NCBI GenBank assembly: GCA_028687545.1
Contig: JAQTZZ010000008.1
Location: forward strand, 81,861 to 145,860
From: Candidatus Wallbacteria bacterium
GTDB taxonomy: Bacteria > Muiribacteriota > JAQTZZ01
Reading direction: 5' to 3'
Length of the DNA stretch: 64,000 nucleotides
The position numbers were made by a program, and so were the translations under genes. The notes beneath the pieces were generated by a model. It did not search any database, was not told where the DNA came from, and worked only from the letters and a program-made list of their open reading frames with translations. Below, in pieces: positions 26,315 through 35,423 of the stretch (position 1 is the first letter of the stretch; the number at the start of each line of letters is the position of its first letter).

Positions 26315-27469
26315 TCAATCCACGTAAAATTCGCGCAGCTTCTTGCTCCTGCTGGGATGCCTAAGCTTGCGCAGAGCCTTGGCTTCGATCTGCCTGATGC
26401 GTTCGCGGGTCACGCCGAAGATCTGTCCCACTTCTTCCAGTGTGCGCGGGCAGCCGTCGCAGAGCCCGAATCTGTATTTGAGCACTTTGCCTTCACGGGT
26501 AGTCAGAGTGGAGAGCACATCATTGATCTGCTCGCGCAGCATGGTATGAAAAGCGCTTTCTGCAGGGGATTTGGCACGTTTATCTTCCACGAAATCGCCC
26601 AGATGAGTGTCTTCCTCTTCGCCCACAGGAGTTTCCAGGGAAATCGGTTCCTGGGAAATCTTGAGTATTTCTTTGACTTTCTCAACAGTCATCTTGGCTT
26701 TGCCTGAGATTTCCTCCACCAGCGGCTCTCTGCCCAGTTCCTGCAGGAGCTGTCTGGAGATCTTGCTCAGCTTGTTGATTATTTCCACCATGTGTACAGG
26801 GATACGAACAGTCCTCGCCTGGTCTGCAATGGCTCTGGTGATGGCCTGCCTGATCCACCAGATGGCATAGGTGGAAAACTTGAAACCCTTCCTGTATTTG
26901 AATTTTTTGACTGCCTTGATCAGGCCCTGATTGCCCTCCTGGATCAGGTCCAGGAAAAACAGGCCTCGCCTGGTGTATTTCTTGGCAACTGATACCACAA
27001 GCCTGAGATTGGCTTCGATCAGCTTCCGCTCTGAATTCTTGTCGCCTTTCTCGATCTTCTTGGCCAGTTCCACCTCTTCCAGACCTGTGAGGAGCTTGAC
27101 ACGGCCGATGTTGCGCAGATAAAGCTTGACAGCGTCGAGCACTTTCTCGTCAGGCAGGAACTTCTGGCGGAACTTGTCGTCTGTCAGAATGATATGTTCA
27201 ATCTCTTCTTCGAATTTCTGATCTTCAGTGTCTACAATCTCTACACCGCGGTCCATCAATCTGGTCACTACTTCATCCAGTATTTCCGGATCCAGTCCCT
27301 CAGGGATGATTTCGTTGATTTCCTTATAAGTATAGACTTTTTTCTTCCCGTTCTCAGAGGAAATCTGCTCCACGACTTTGATGGCCAGTGTCCCTGGGTC
27401 CTCTGCTGCAACCACAGTCTGAGTCTTAGCCTTGGTCTTTTCTTTGCTGGTCTTTTTCATGTTTTTCAT
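26315..27469 (-). CDS. rpoD: RNA polymerase primary sigma factor RpoD
   Basis: 384 residues. An N-terminal region resembles sigma 1.1 ([18 protein letters not shown]). Then region 1.2 ([11 protein letters not shown]), region 2 with the -10 reader ([21 protein letters not shown]), region 3 and region 4 helix-turn-helix ([20 protein letters not shown]). It lacks the long non-conserved insert of E. coli sigma-70. The start at 27469 overlaps the dnaG stop (ATGA); an in-frame upstream ATG would lie inside dnaG. Confidence 0.97.
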   Translation of the reverse strand: MKNMKKTSKEKTKAKTQTVVAAEDPGTLAIKVVEQISSENGKKKVYTYKEINEIIPEGLDPEILDEVVTRLMDRGVEIVDTEDQKFEEEIEHIILTDDKFRQKFLPDEKVLDAVKLYLRNIGRVKLLTGLEEVELAKKIEKGDKNSERKLIEANLRLVVSVAKKYTRRGLFFLDLIQEGNQGLIKAVKKFKYRKGFKFSTYAIWWIRQAITRAIADQARTVRIPVHMVEIINKLSKISRQLLQELGREPLVEEISGKAKMTVEKVKEILKISQEPISLETPVGEEEDTHLGDFVEDKRAKSPAESAFHTMLREQINDVLSTLTTREGKVLKYRFGLCDGCPRTLEEVGQIFGVTRERIRQIEAKALRKLRHPSRSKKLREFYVD

Positions 27470-29208
27470 CCATTGGGTTGTAGGTTTTTCGAAAGCTTCA
27501 GATAAAGCTCCTGCCATTTCTGCACCGCCTCATAGTCACCAGCCTCTTCGGCCTGGCTGATTTTTTGTCTAATATTTTTCAGCTGCTCATTTTTCAAGCG
27601 CTGCTCAAGCTTTGAGATATGCCCCATCCAGTAATCGCTGGATTCCAGCCCGGTCGGAGGAGAAAAAGTGAGCTCCGTAAAGGTCTGGACCGCTTTTTCT
27701 GAAAGCTCCCTCATCCAGCCGGCTCGATTGTCTGAACTGATAATCTGTCTGGTAATCTCCTTGAGACTCTCGTCCTTGAAAAAATCCTCGCTCTGCGACC
27801 CCAGGGACTTAAGCTTTTCCCTGTATTCTTCAAAATTCAAGGCCATGCGCAGAACTTCTCTCTCAATTTTATCCATAGGTTTCGGTTCGTCAAGGATTTT
27901 TTTCAGTTTTTTTTCAGACTGGATTGAGATGCTTTCAATCCTCAGCAGCTCTTTCCTGACCCGGTATTCTGAAGACCAGAGCGTGAGCAGGTCTTCGTAC
28001 AGCAATTCCGAAAACTCCAGGACTTCTGTCAACACTTGCTTCAGATTAGTATAAAGCCGCTTGCGGTCAATGATATTTTCCAGGTCGATTCCACGATTCA
28101 GGAACTCAAGCTTCACCTCAAAATAGGAAACCTTCTTTCTGAGAACTTCCTCCAGCTTCTCAGGCCCGAACTTCCTGATGAACTCATCTGGGTCTTTAGC
28201 CCCGGGGATTCTGACGATCGATACCAGCACCCCCTCTTTGGCGAAAATTTCCCCGCAGCGCAGCGAAGCTTTGATGCCTGCCTCGTCATTGTCATAGAGA
28301 ATAAAGATGTCACGGCACATCCGCTTCAGAGTTCTGGCCTGATGAGGAGTAAGAGCTGTCCCCAGCGTGGCGAGGACATTGTCGACACCTGCCTGAACCA
28401 GTGTAATCAGGTCCAGATATCCCTCGACCAGGAGGGCAGCGTTCTTCTGCCGGATGCCTTGCGCGCACTGCAGCATGCCATAAAAATTCTCACCCTTCTT
28501 GAAAAGCAGAGAATCAGGAGAGTTGAGATATTTAGCGGCATTCTTCTCCACAATGATCCTGCCTCCGAAACCGATCACCTCTCCCTGCTTGTTCTGCAGA
28601 GGAAAAATCACCCTGCCGGAAAATTTTTCATAACAGTCGGCAGCCTCTCCTTGCAGAACTCCGGCTTCAGCCAGCAGATCCCTCTGTTCAGGTGTGAACT
28701 CGCTGCTTCTCGCAACCGCTCCGCTGGGTGGAGCATATCCCAGGCTGAATCTGTCGAGAGTCTCTGGGGTGAGTCCCCTGGCTAGAAAATAATTCATGCC
28801 GTCATGATGCTGGCTGAGCTGAGAGCGGTAAATCTGGGTTACCCTGGCCAGGAGCTTTTTCATCCGCTCCTTTTTCTCGGCATTGCGGGTTTCCTCGTCC
28901 ATCAGTTTCTCATCGAATTTGAGGCTGATGCCCGTGACCTGGGCCAGTCTCTTGATCGCTTCGTAAAAACTCAGGTTTTCGATCTGCATCAGGAATTTAA
29001 GCACATTCCCGCCTGCGCCGCACCCGAAGCAGTGATAGATCTGCTTCTCCGGGCTGATCATGAATGAGGGAGTCTTTTCAGAATGGAACGGGCAAAGCCC
29101 CTTGAAATTAGATCCGCTTTTTTCAAGACTCAGGTATTTTTCAGCCAGTTCGAGCAGATCGACCCGGCTGACAATTTCGTCAATAACGTGCCTCGGAACT
29201 AATCCCAT
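27466..29208 (-). CDS. dnaG: DNA primase DnaG
   Basis: Synthesises RNA primers at the replication fork. Zinc-binding domain with [11 protein letters not shown] and CFGCGAGGN (about residues 38-65), Toprim catalytic core with VEGYLDLI and [11 protein letters not shown], and a helical C-terminal part for helicase binding. 580 residues, full length. Middle gene of the rpsU-dnaG-rpoD operon. Confidence 0.97.
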   Translation of the reverse strand: MGLVPRHVIDEIVSRVDLLELAEKYLSLEKSGSNFKGLCPFHSEKTPSFMISPEKQIYHCFGCGAGGNVLKFLMQIENLSFYEAIKRLAQVTGISLKFDEKLMDEETRNAEKKERMKKLLARVTQIYRSQLSQHHDGMNYFLARGLTPETLDRFSLGYAPPSGAVARSSEFTPEQRDLLAEAGVLQGEAADCYEKFSGRVIFPLQNKQGEVIGFGGRIIVEKNAAKYLNSPDSLLFKKGENFYGMLQCAQGIRQKNAALLVEGYLDLITLVQAGVDNVLATLGTALTPHQARTLKRMCRDIFILYDNDEAGIKASLRCGEIFAKEGVLVSIVRIPGAKDPDEFIRKFGPEKLEEVLRKKVSYFEVKLEFLNRGIDLENIIDRKRLYTNLKQVLTEVLEFSELLYEDLLTLWSSEYRVRKELLRIESISIQSEKKLKKILDEPKPMDKIEREVLRMALNFEEYREKLKSLGSQSEDFFKDESLKEITRQIISSDNRAGWMRELSEKAVQTFTELTFSPPTGLESSDYWMGHISKLEQRLKNEQLKNIRQKISQAEEAGDYEAVQKWQELYLKLSKNLQPNG

Positions 29209-29232
29209 AGAGCCTCATGCAGATGACTCGAT

Positions 29233-29268
29233 AAAAAAAGAGAGGGGTCGGATCCCTCCCTTTTTTTT
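29233..29268 (-). terminator. Terminator inside the rpsU-dnaG-rpoD operon
   Basis: Imperfect stem around AGGGAGGGATC/GACCCCTCTCT with T-rich runs on both sides, between the small membrane ORF and dnaG. E. coli has a terminator at the same place, which allows more S21 than primase. Confidence 0.75.
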
Positions 29269-29287
29269 AGTCAGAACTGATTCAAAT

Positions 29288-29392
29288 CTAGATTATCTCC
29301 TTATAAAGATAATTCATGTACATTTTGTAAATCCCGAATGTCACACAGAAAACGCCGCCTGCAGTCAAAAGTGCAACCAATATTTTCTTCAT
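29288..29392 (-). CDS. 34-residue membrane peptide between rpsU and dnaG
   Basis: ORF MKKILVALLTAGGVFCVTFG... ending YLYKEII, with one hydrophobic helix (about 4-22) and a basic start. It starts 12 bp after the rpsU stop and lies before the terminator, so it would be expressed at rpsU level. A weak ribosome site (GAGCGG) is 7 bp upstream. No family known to me; it could also be non-coding. Confidence 0.5.
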   Translation of the reverse strand: MKKILVALLTAGGVFCVTFGIYKMYMNYLYKEII

Positions 29393-29404
29393 CGGATTTA
29401 CCGC

Positions 29405-29608
29405 TCAGGAATACTTTCTTTCTTTCATCATCTTTTTCCGCATCTTGCGACGGGCTTCCTGGATCTTTCTCTTCTTCTTCTCAGAAGGCTTTTCATAATG
29501 CGCCCTCTTCTTGATTTCAGACAGGATCCCGGAAAGCTCGCACTTCTTGCGGAAGCGCTTCAAAGCCTTCTCCAAAGGTTCGTCTTTTTCGACCCTGACT
29601 TCTGCCAT
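29405..29608 (-). CDS. rpsU: 30S ribosomal protein S21
   Basis: 67 residues: MAEVRVEKDEPLEKALKRF, then RKKCELSGILSEIKKR, and a very basic tail. The S21 signature is clear. ATG 29608 is used because AGGGGTGAG lies upstream; the frame is open to a TTG at 29614. First gene of the macromolecular synthesis operon. Confidence 0.95.
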   Translation of the reverse strand: MAEVRVEKDEPLEKALKRFRKKCELSGILSEIKKRAHYEKPSEKKKRKIQEARRKMRKKMMKERKYS

Positions 29609-29672
29609 TCCCAACTCACCCCTCTCTATCCCATCTAAATGCGAAGATCGTCTTCACATTTTGTAGAGTTGT

Positions 29673-29701
29673 ATTGTAGTGAGATGCAGGACAGTTGTCA
29701 A
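29673..29701 (-). promoter_or_regulatory. Promoter of the rpsU-dnaG-rpoD operon
   Basis: Minus strand TTGACA (29701-29696), 17 bp, TACAAT (29678-29673). The leader of about 58 nt contains a small GAAGA-CGA-TCTTC hairpin (near 29642-29655) before the S21 start. Confidence 0.82.
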
Positions 29702-29796
29702 GGTAATTTCAATACCGCTAACCTTCCACTGCAGTGGCATTCAGAGTGTTCCGGAATTCGACTGCTGTCCCGGTCAACTGGTTTCCTGACTGGAAG

Positions 29797-30495
29797 TTAT
29801 GGCTTTCCCTGCATTTTTTCGGCGATGGAAATTATTTCCGCCAGATTATCGATGATAAACATTCTGGGTGTTTCAACCAGTTCCTCTGCTTCCAGATGCC
29901 AGAGCAGCCGGCGCTGATAAAAGATGGCCCACCAGCCTGCGTTGAGTGCGGGGTTGATATCGGACTTCGGACTGTTTCCGACCATCACAGTGCTGGCTGG
30001 ATCCAGGGCATACTGGCGGGCCAGCTTTCTGTAGGTGTCCACATCCTTCCGGCTGGTAACGATGAACCCATTGAAATGGTGCTCCAGTCCGCTCTGCTCG
30101 ATCTTTCTGCGTTGCGTGGACAGTTCGCCTTTGGTAAGAAGATAGAGATTCGCCTTCTTTTTCAAAGTTTCGAGCACCCCTGGAATTTCAGAGAATACTT
30201 TGGGAGGCGAGAGAAAGATGCCGTCATGCAGTTCGCGGACTTTCCGGATCGCCTGTTCAGGTGAAGTAAGAAATTCCGTGAAAACCTTTTCCATGCTGGA
30301 GAGAAAAAAAACATTCCCGAATTTTCCCAGCTGATAACATTCTGCATCAAGCTGATGAAGCCTGGGCCTGGCTTTTTCGATCTCCAGGCCGAATTCCTTT
30401 ACCAGTATAGCCCACTTTTCCTCAAAATGATCGAACAGCTCCTGATTTTCCCAGAGTGTGTCATCAGCGTCAAAAATGAAAGTCCATTTAGTCAT
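29797..30495 (-). CDS. HAD-family hydrolase
   Basis: 232-residue phosphatase-like protein. Motif I is FDADDTLW (8-15), motif II is in LLTKGELS, and motif III/IV is ASTVMVGNSPKSDINPALNAG with the conserved acidic pair. The cap region between motifs is helical (class I). Substrate unknown. It is transcribed separately downstream of rpsU. Confidence 0.87.
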   Translation of the reverse strand: MTKWTFIFDADDTLWENQELFDHFEEKWAILVKEFGLEIEKARPRLHQLDAECYQLGKFGNVFFLSSMEKVFTEFLTSPEQAIRKVRELHDGIFLSPPKVFSEIPGVLETLKKKANLYLLTKGELSTQRRKIEQSGLEHHFNGFIVTSRKDVDTYRKLARQYALDPASTVMVGNSPKSDINPALNAGWWAIFYQRRLLWHLEAEELVETPRMFIIDNLAEIISIAEKMQGKP

Positions 30496-30611
30496 TGGAG
30501 CACCTTAAGCTAAGTTCAGATTTCAGTATGACTTTATCCTATCAGGCATGTTCAATGCAAGAATTTTGCCGAAAGTGCCCCACGTTCTCCAATCTTTAGA
30601 TAAGAGGCTGC

Positions 30612-30890
30612 TAGTGGTCCGCCACACTTAAATTTGTGCTTTCAGAAACATGAGATCGAGACAGATTCGCGAAGCGGCGACAAGGCAACCTGGGCTGGTT
30701 GCCGCGACAGCCGCGACAAAGAAGCTGACCGATATCATGTTTCATCCCTCGTTGATTGCCGGGTGGCGGCGATCCGTCTGCTGCGTTGCGGTTCGTCGAA
30801 AATGCACCACATTTTCTTCCTCACCGCGCCTTGCATCCGAATCCCCGGCACTCCGGCTGAAATCACAAATTTAAGTGTGGCGGACCACTA
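30612..30890. mobile_element. MITE with perfect 27 bp terminal inverted repeats (type 2 ends)
   Basis: 279 bp element. Ends 30612-30638 and 30864-30890 are exact reverse complements, starting TAGTGGTCCGCCAC, and differ completely from the ends of the MITE at 10639. A strong hairpin (GGCAACC/GGTTGCC core, near 30682-30700) fills the left half. The right half shares 10805-10852 of the other MITE at 30784-30831. No transposase. Confidence 0.9.
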
Positions 30891-31544
30891 GTTGCAGACA
30901 CTGAACTGAACTTTGCTCTTGTAATGAGGGGCTGTGGTGCTGATCTTCTGGCTCCATGGTCCGAACGGTACGCTATCCTGATCGACCAGCCGCCAGTGGA
31001 CCAGCCCTTTGCCGCTGATCCCGAGATATTCGGCTGTGGCTGGAGAAAGATCGATGCCCGCCTTGTTCAGGACAGTCCTGACAGTCTGATTCTGACTGTG
31101 CAGGAAGATTCCTGCAGTTTTACCGAACAGGCTTTCAGTGGCCGGCCTGATCTTGCCGTCAGTTGAAAATACATAGTTGCAGTCGTCGACAAACCATGGC
31201 CCGACATCTTCCCACTGGGCGTAACAGCTCCTCTGATTAACAGTGTTCACGATCTGCACCCAGAGATTCTTTACATCCGCGGGATAAGCGCCTGAGGGTC
31301 CGGAATATGCGGAAGGGTTGAAAGGCAAAGCCAGGTAATATGGATTTTCCGAAGCGGCATCAACATCGTTGAATGCGGTCCTGCCTTGTGGAACAACGGC
31401 AGTGATGTTGAAAATAGTGGCTTCAATGCTGAAATGCCATGGCGTATCAGCAGCAGGAAAAATGATATCCCCGCTCCTCTTGAAGATGCAGCCGGTGAAT
31501 GCCAGTGAAACGAATAGAAATAACAGCAATGATTTCAGTTTCAT
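30888..31544 (-). CDS. Lipoprotein with a double-psi beta-barrel-like domain
   Basis: 218 residues. Signal peptide with lipobox LAFTGC (Cys19). The segments EDVGPW (112-117) and KAGIDLSPATAEYLGISGKG (161-180) resemble the DRGPF and IDLSxxAAxxLG pattern of RlpA-type double-psi barrels, which bind or cut glycan strands. The catalytic residues of RlpA cannot be confirmed. The TAG stop codon is formed by the first three bases of the MITE at 30612-30890, read on this strand, so the C-terminus may be slightly shortened. Confidence 0.65.
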   Translation of the reverse strand: MKLKSLLLFLFVSLAFTGCIFKRSGDIIFPAADTPWHFSIEATIFNITAVVPQGRTAFNDVDAASENPYYLALPFNPSAYSGPSGAYPADVKNLWVQIVNTVNQRSCYAQWEDVGPWFVDDCNYVFSTDGKIRPATESLFGKTAGIFLHSQNQTVRTVLNKAGIDLSPATAEYLGISGKGLVHWRLVDQDSVPFGPWSQKISTTAPHYKSKVQFSVCN

Positions 31545-31628
31545 CTATCTTTCTTATCGGTCGGTTTGCAGCCTGACCTTTAAAAATCATTATACTTTTC
31601 CCTGGCGCTGCCCGATAGGTAATATCTA

Positions 31629-34172
31629 ATGCAAAGCAATAAATCTCTCCTGCTTTTTTTTGTGTTCCTGCTGCTTGTATTTGGCTGCGGGCGGAGTGTG
31701 TTCAAAAGTGCGGAAATAAAACAGGAAAAATCCCTGATCTTCGCCGGAGAACTGAAACCGCTCGTCTCGCACAGCCTCTGCAGTCCCAGCGAATCGATCC
31801 TTGTAGACATCAGGGACGAAGGCAGTTTTATCAAGACCGGTGAGATTATCGCCCGGTTTTCCACGGAAGAAATCAAAAATGAGCTGGACGGAGTCACTAC
31901 AGAAATCGAGACCTTGAATCTGAATCGTCAGATAGAGCTTCTGGATAAGGAAATCGAGCGGATTCAGCTGTTAAATGAAATCAAATTCGCATCCTATGAA
32001 GTCGCTGTCGTGGAAGAGGAACTGAAAAACCTGAAACCTGAAGAGAAAACCCTGATCCCCATGCGCAGGGAAATAGCTCAGTCTGAAAAAAAGTTTGCAG
32101 ATCTGTCTATTCAACTGAAAGATACGCTGGGTTTTGCGGAAAAAGGCTATATTTCCAGCGAGGAAGTATCCCAGAAAAGTAAAGAAGTGCAGGTGGCTAA
32201 GATCGAGCTTGAAAAATTAAGGCAGGATTTCGCGCTTAAAAATGATCAGCCGGAACTTACCAATAAATCGAAAGCCGCTGAGCTCTCCGCTCAAAAACAG
32301 CAGCTCGAGCAGTGTAAAGTAGAGCTGCAGTCCTTTGACAAAAATCAGGAGATCGACAGGATAAATTATGAGATCACACTTTCCCTGAAGCAGAAAAGTC
32401 TTCTGCGCCTTGAGAAGCTTTTGCAGGAATCCAGCATCACTTCGCCTTCATCCGGATTCCTGGTGCTGGAAAAAACCTGGATCGGTGGTGAATCACGGAA
32501 AGTCATGAAAGGCACTACGCTCTGGGAAGGACTAATCTATGCCAAAGTGCAGGGCGCCTCAAAGTACAGGGTGGAATTCCAGATTCCGCAATTTTACAGC
32601 AGGGAGTTCAAAGTCGGGAGTCAGGTTGAATTTCATCTGCTGCCTTATCCGGATAAATTGCTGACCGCTGAAATCAGCTATCTGAGCCCTGTGGCATCCT
32701 ATGACAGGAACGACAGGAAAGGAGTCCGGAAAATCAAGGGTCATGCTGTTTTCGAAGCTTCCGGAATTGACCTGCTGCCTGGAATGACGGTTTACGGGAA
32801 CATCAGCGGAAGCGCGATTGCCCGATCCGACCGCTCAGGAACGATTACCAAGTTCAAAAAAATAACGGTTGCTAAAAAGAAGTTCGTGAAAAAGCTGGAG
32901 GGCATGGCAGAGTTTTATTCGCTGAAAAGCGTCTTCCTGTCCAATGTTTCAAGGGGAAAGGCAGATACACTCGCCCAGGATGGCAGTGAAGTGAAAACAG
33001 ATGAAGTGATGGCTGTGTTTTCCAATGAGGATCTGGATAAAAGGTTGAAAGACAGGGAAGATGCCCTTTCCCAGAAAAGTTCAGAAGTAGAGCTGCTTGC
33101 AGACGAAGAGGATAAACTACGGCAGTCGGTGGATATTTCCCTGGACAACCTGAAAAAAAAGCTTGAAATTGCGGAGACTGAATACGAGCTGGCATGCTCA
33201 GCCAACCCGACCAGTCTGAAAAAACTGGCCCTGAAAAAGGAAAAACTCTCTGCTTTGAATCAGCTGCTCATGGAAAAAGAGAAAAGCAACCGGGAACTCT
33301 TTGATAAGGGTTTCATCTCCAGGAACGAACTTCAGGATTCCGAGGACGCTCTGCAGCAAAACGAAACGGAATTGATTCTCCTGAAAATTGAAGAAGATAA
33401 GGAGCTTGAAGGCTCTCCTAAACTGGAACGGCTTCAAAAGGAACTCGCCTATCAAAAAGCCAGCTGCGAGTATGAAAAAGCCCTGAAGAATCAGAAAAAC
33501 AGCCTGGAATCGTTTGCTCTTAAAAAAAAGCGCACTATGCTCGAATTCGAGAACGCCAAATTCAACTATGATTCCCAGGTCCGGACCATCGACAAAATGA
33601 CTTTCAAAGCCCCGATTTCCGGCTATGCCTTGCGCCTCAAACGCTGGACCAACAATGGTTCCGCCAAGATCAAGGAAGGCGACGAACTCTGGCCCTATGA
33701 ATCATTCATGGCAATCACTGACGTGAATAATCTGGCCTTGAAAGGTTACCTGGAGGAACGCTACCTGAACCTGGTAAAAATCGGGCAGCCGGTGCTGTTC
33801 TATTTCTCGAAAAACCCGGATGAGAAATTCAGCGGCAAAGTATTGAAGATCGACCCTTATATCCAGAAAGGAAGCCCTTTAGGTAATTCAAATACCAATT
33901 CGTTTCAGATCCAGATTTCAGTGGACCAGACATCTCCGAAATTTCAGCCTGAAGCACAGGTGGATTTCCAGATAATTGCCGTAGAAATTCCTGATGCTGT
34001 AGCGATTCCCAGCGAGGCGGTTTTCAAGGATGAGAAAGGTTACTATGTTCTGACCTCCCGGAAAAATAAAAAAAGAGTTGAGATCGCAGACAGGAATGAG
34101 GAAGAGTTCCTGATCGGCAAAGGAATAGGAGCTGGTGAAGCAATCCAGCTCCCGGAGAGCGAAACCGAATGA
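31629..34172 (+). CDS. Fused double periplasmic adaptor lipoprotein (two HlyD/MacA-like units)
   Basis: 847 residues, about twice the size of a normal adaptor. A lipoprotein signal ends LLVFGC. Two units follow, roughly 30-410 and 415-847, each with a barrel-sandwich half-motif, a long coiled-coil hairpin (Glu/Lys/Leu heptads), the second half-motif (SSITSPSSGFLVL and MTFKAPISGYAL) and a beta-barrel. The units diverge strongly. Adaptors join an inner-membrane transporter to a TolC channel and work as hexamers (or a trimer of such dimers). The stop overlaps the permease start (ATGA). Confidence 0.85.
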   Translation: MQSNKSLLLFFVFLLLVFGCGRSVFKSAEIKQEKSLIFAGELKPLVSHSLCSPSESILVDIRDEGSFIKTGEIIARFSTEEIKNELDGVTTEIETLNLNRQIELLDKEIERIQLLNEIKFASYEVAVVEEELKNLKPEEKTLIPMRREIAQSEKKFADLSIQLKDTLGFAEKGYISSEEVSQKSKEVQVAKIELEKLRQDFALKNDQPELTNKSKAAELSAQKQQLEQCKVELQSFDKNQEIDRINYEITLSLKQKSLLRLEKLLQESSITSPSSGFLVLEKTWIGGESRKVMKGTTLWEGLIYAKVQGASKYRVEFQIPQFYSREFKVGSQVEFHLLPYPDKLLTAEISYLSPVASYDRNDRKGVRKIKGHAVFEASGIDLLPGMTVYGNISGSAIARSDRSGTITKFKKITVAKKKFVKKLEGMAEFYSLKSVFLSNVSRGKADTLAQDGSEVKTDEVMAVFSNEDLDKRLKDREDALSQKSSEVELLADEEDKLRQSVDISLDNLKKKLEIAETEYELACSANPTSLKKLALKKEKLSALNQLLMEKEKSNRELFDKGFISRNELQDSEDALQQNETELILLKIEEDKELEGSPKLERLQKELAYQKASCEYEKALKNQKNSLESFALKKKRTMLEFENAKFNYDSQVRTIDKMTFKAPISGYALRLKRWTNNGSAKIKEGDELWPYESFMAITDVNNLALKGYLEERYLNLVKIGQPVLFYFSKNPDEKFSGKVLKIDPYIQKGSPLGNSNTNSFQIQISVDQTSPKFQPEAQVDFQIIAVEIPDAVAIPSEAVFKDEKGYYVLTSRKNKKRVEIADRNEEEFLIGKGIGAGEAIQLPESETE

Positions 34173-35413
34173 GAGAAAGACTTTACGAAGCTTTCAGAAA
34201 TCTTCTTTCCTACAGACTGCGAGCGCTGCTCACGATGCTCGGCATAATTTTCGGTCTGGTGGCTTTCATCACGATGCTGGCCATCGGTTCGGGAGCCAAG
34301 GAAGAGATCCTGAATCAAATCTCCACCCTCGGGCTGAAAAACATCATGGTCAAGGCCAAAAAAGAAATTCCGGAACAGGACCTCCTGAAAGCGAAGAGCG
34401 TCAGTTCATTCGGATTGTGCCATGAGGATCTGGATTTTCTGACAGCATCATACCCGTTCATCGAGTCCTATTCCGGCTACCTTGAAGTGGAAAAAAGCCT
34501 CACCCTGAATGGCAGGAAGGTTACAGACGAGTTCAAGCTCAAAGCAGTGGATCAGAATTTCTTCAAGCTGATCAGCAAGAATTTCTGTGAAGGGTCGGAC
34601 TTCTCGGAATTCAGTGAATTCACCAGGGGAGTCATTTTACCCGAAAAATTGAAAAGGAAATATTATGGGAACCTGCCCTGCAAAGGTGAATATGTCTGGA
34701 TTGAGGACGAGATCTTCCAGATCACCGGAGTCACTGCAGAAAACCCAGCCCAGAAGAAAGTCAAGGATGAGAGCACTGAACTGATGGGTTCGGAAAATGA
34801 AGTTTATTTCCCGCTCGAACTGGTGAACCACATGTTCCCGTTTTACGGAGAAAGCCCGCCTTATCACCGTTTGAGCGGAGCTGTGATCAGGCTCACCTCT
34901 TCCGACAATCTGGCAGCACGCAAAGACCTTGTCTCCAAGACCCTCAAAAGAAGACATGGCGGGATTCTGGACGTGGAAACGACCGCACCGCTGGAACTAT
35001 TAAAAAAGTCCCAGAAAACGCAGGAAATCTTCAATCTGGTAATGCTTCTGATCGCGTCCCTTTCCCTCCTGATCGGAGGCATCGGAATCATGAACATCAT
35101 GCTCGCCAATGTGATGGAGCGGACAAAGGAAATCGGAATTCACAGAGCCGTGGGGGCAACCAGGCGGGACATTGTGCTGAATTTTCTGTTCGAATCGCTG
35201 GTCCTGTCGTCCACCGGCGGAGTGATCGGGATCGTGCTGGGAATCATCACAAGCAGACTGGTGATGCTCTATACAGGCTGGAAAGTGATTATCAGCTTCA
35301 GCGGGATCTTCAGTGGAGTACTGGTTTCAGTGTGTGTCGGGGTTTTTTTCGGCATCTATCCTGCATACAGGGCTTCCAGAGTGGAACCGATAGAAGCATT
35401 GAGATATGAGTAA
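34169..35413 (+). CDS. MacB-type ABC transporter permease (no ATPase domain)
   Basis: 414 residues. An N-terminal membrane helix (RALLTMLGIIFGLVAFITML) precedes a large periplasmic domain (about 45-270). The last part is an FtsX/MacB core with three helices and the MERTKEIGIHRAVGATRRDI motif. The family uses mechanotransmission to push substrates from the periplasm through TolC. Its ATPase is normally fused or adjacent; here none lies anywhere in this operon. It is coupled to the double adaptor upstream. Confidence 0.9.
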   Translation: MRERLYEAFRNLLSYRLRALLTMLGIIFGLVAFITMLAIGSGAKEEILNQISTLGLKNIMVKAKKEIPEQDLLKAKSVSSFGLCHEDLDFLTASYPFIESYSGYLEVEKSLTLNGRKVTDEFKLKAVDQNFFKLISKNFCEGSDFSEFSEFTRGVILPEKLKRKYYGNLPCKGEYVWIEDEIFQITGVTAENPAQKKVKDESTELMGSENEVYFPLELVNHMFPFYGESPPYHRLSGAVIRLTSSDNLAARKDLVSKTLKRRHGGILDVETTAPLELLKKSQKTQEIFNLVMLLIASLSLLIGGIGIMNIMLANVMERTKEIGIHRAVGATRRDIVLNFLFESLVLSSTGGVIGIVLGIITSRLVMLYTGWKVIISFSGIFSGVLVSVCVGVFFGIYPAYRASRVEPIEALRYE

Positions 35414-35423
35414 CGGAGGAAAT

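Noticed and set aside
30634..30891. Open frames of about 74-85 residues inside the second MITE
   Set aside because: They read through the hairpin and ends of the element and have no conserved protein features.
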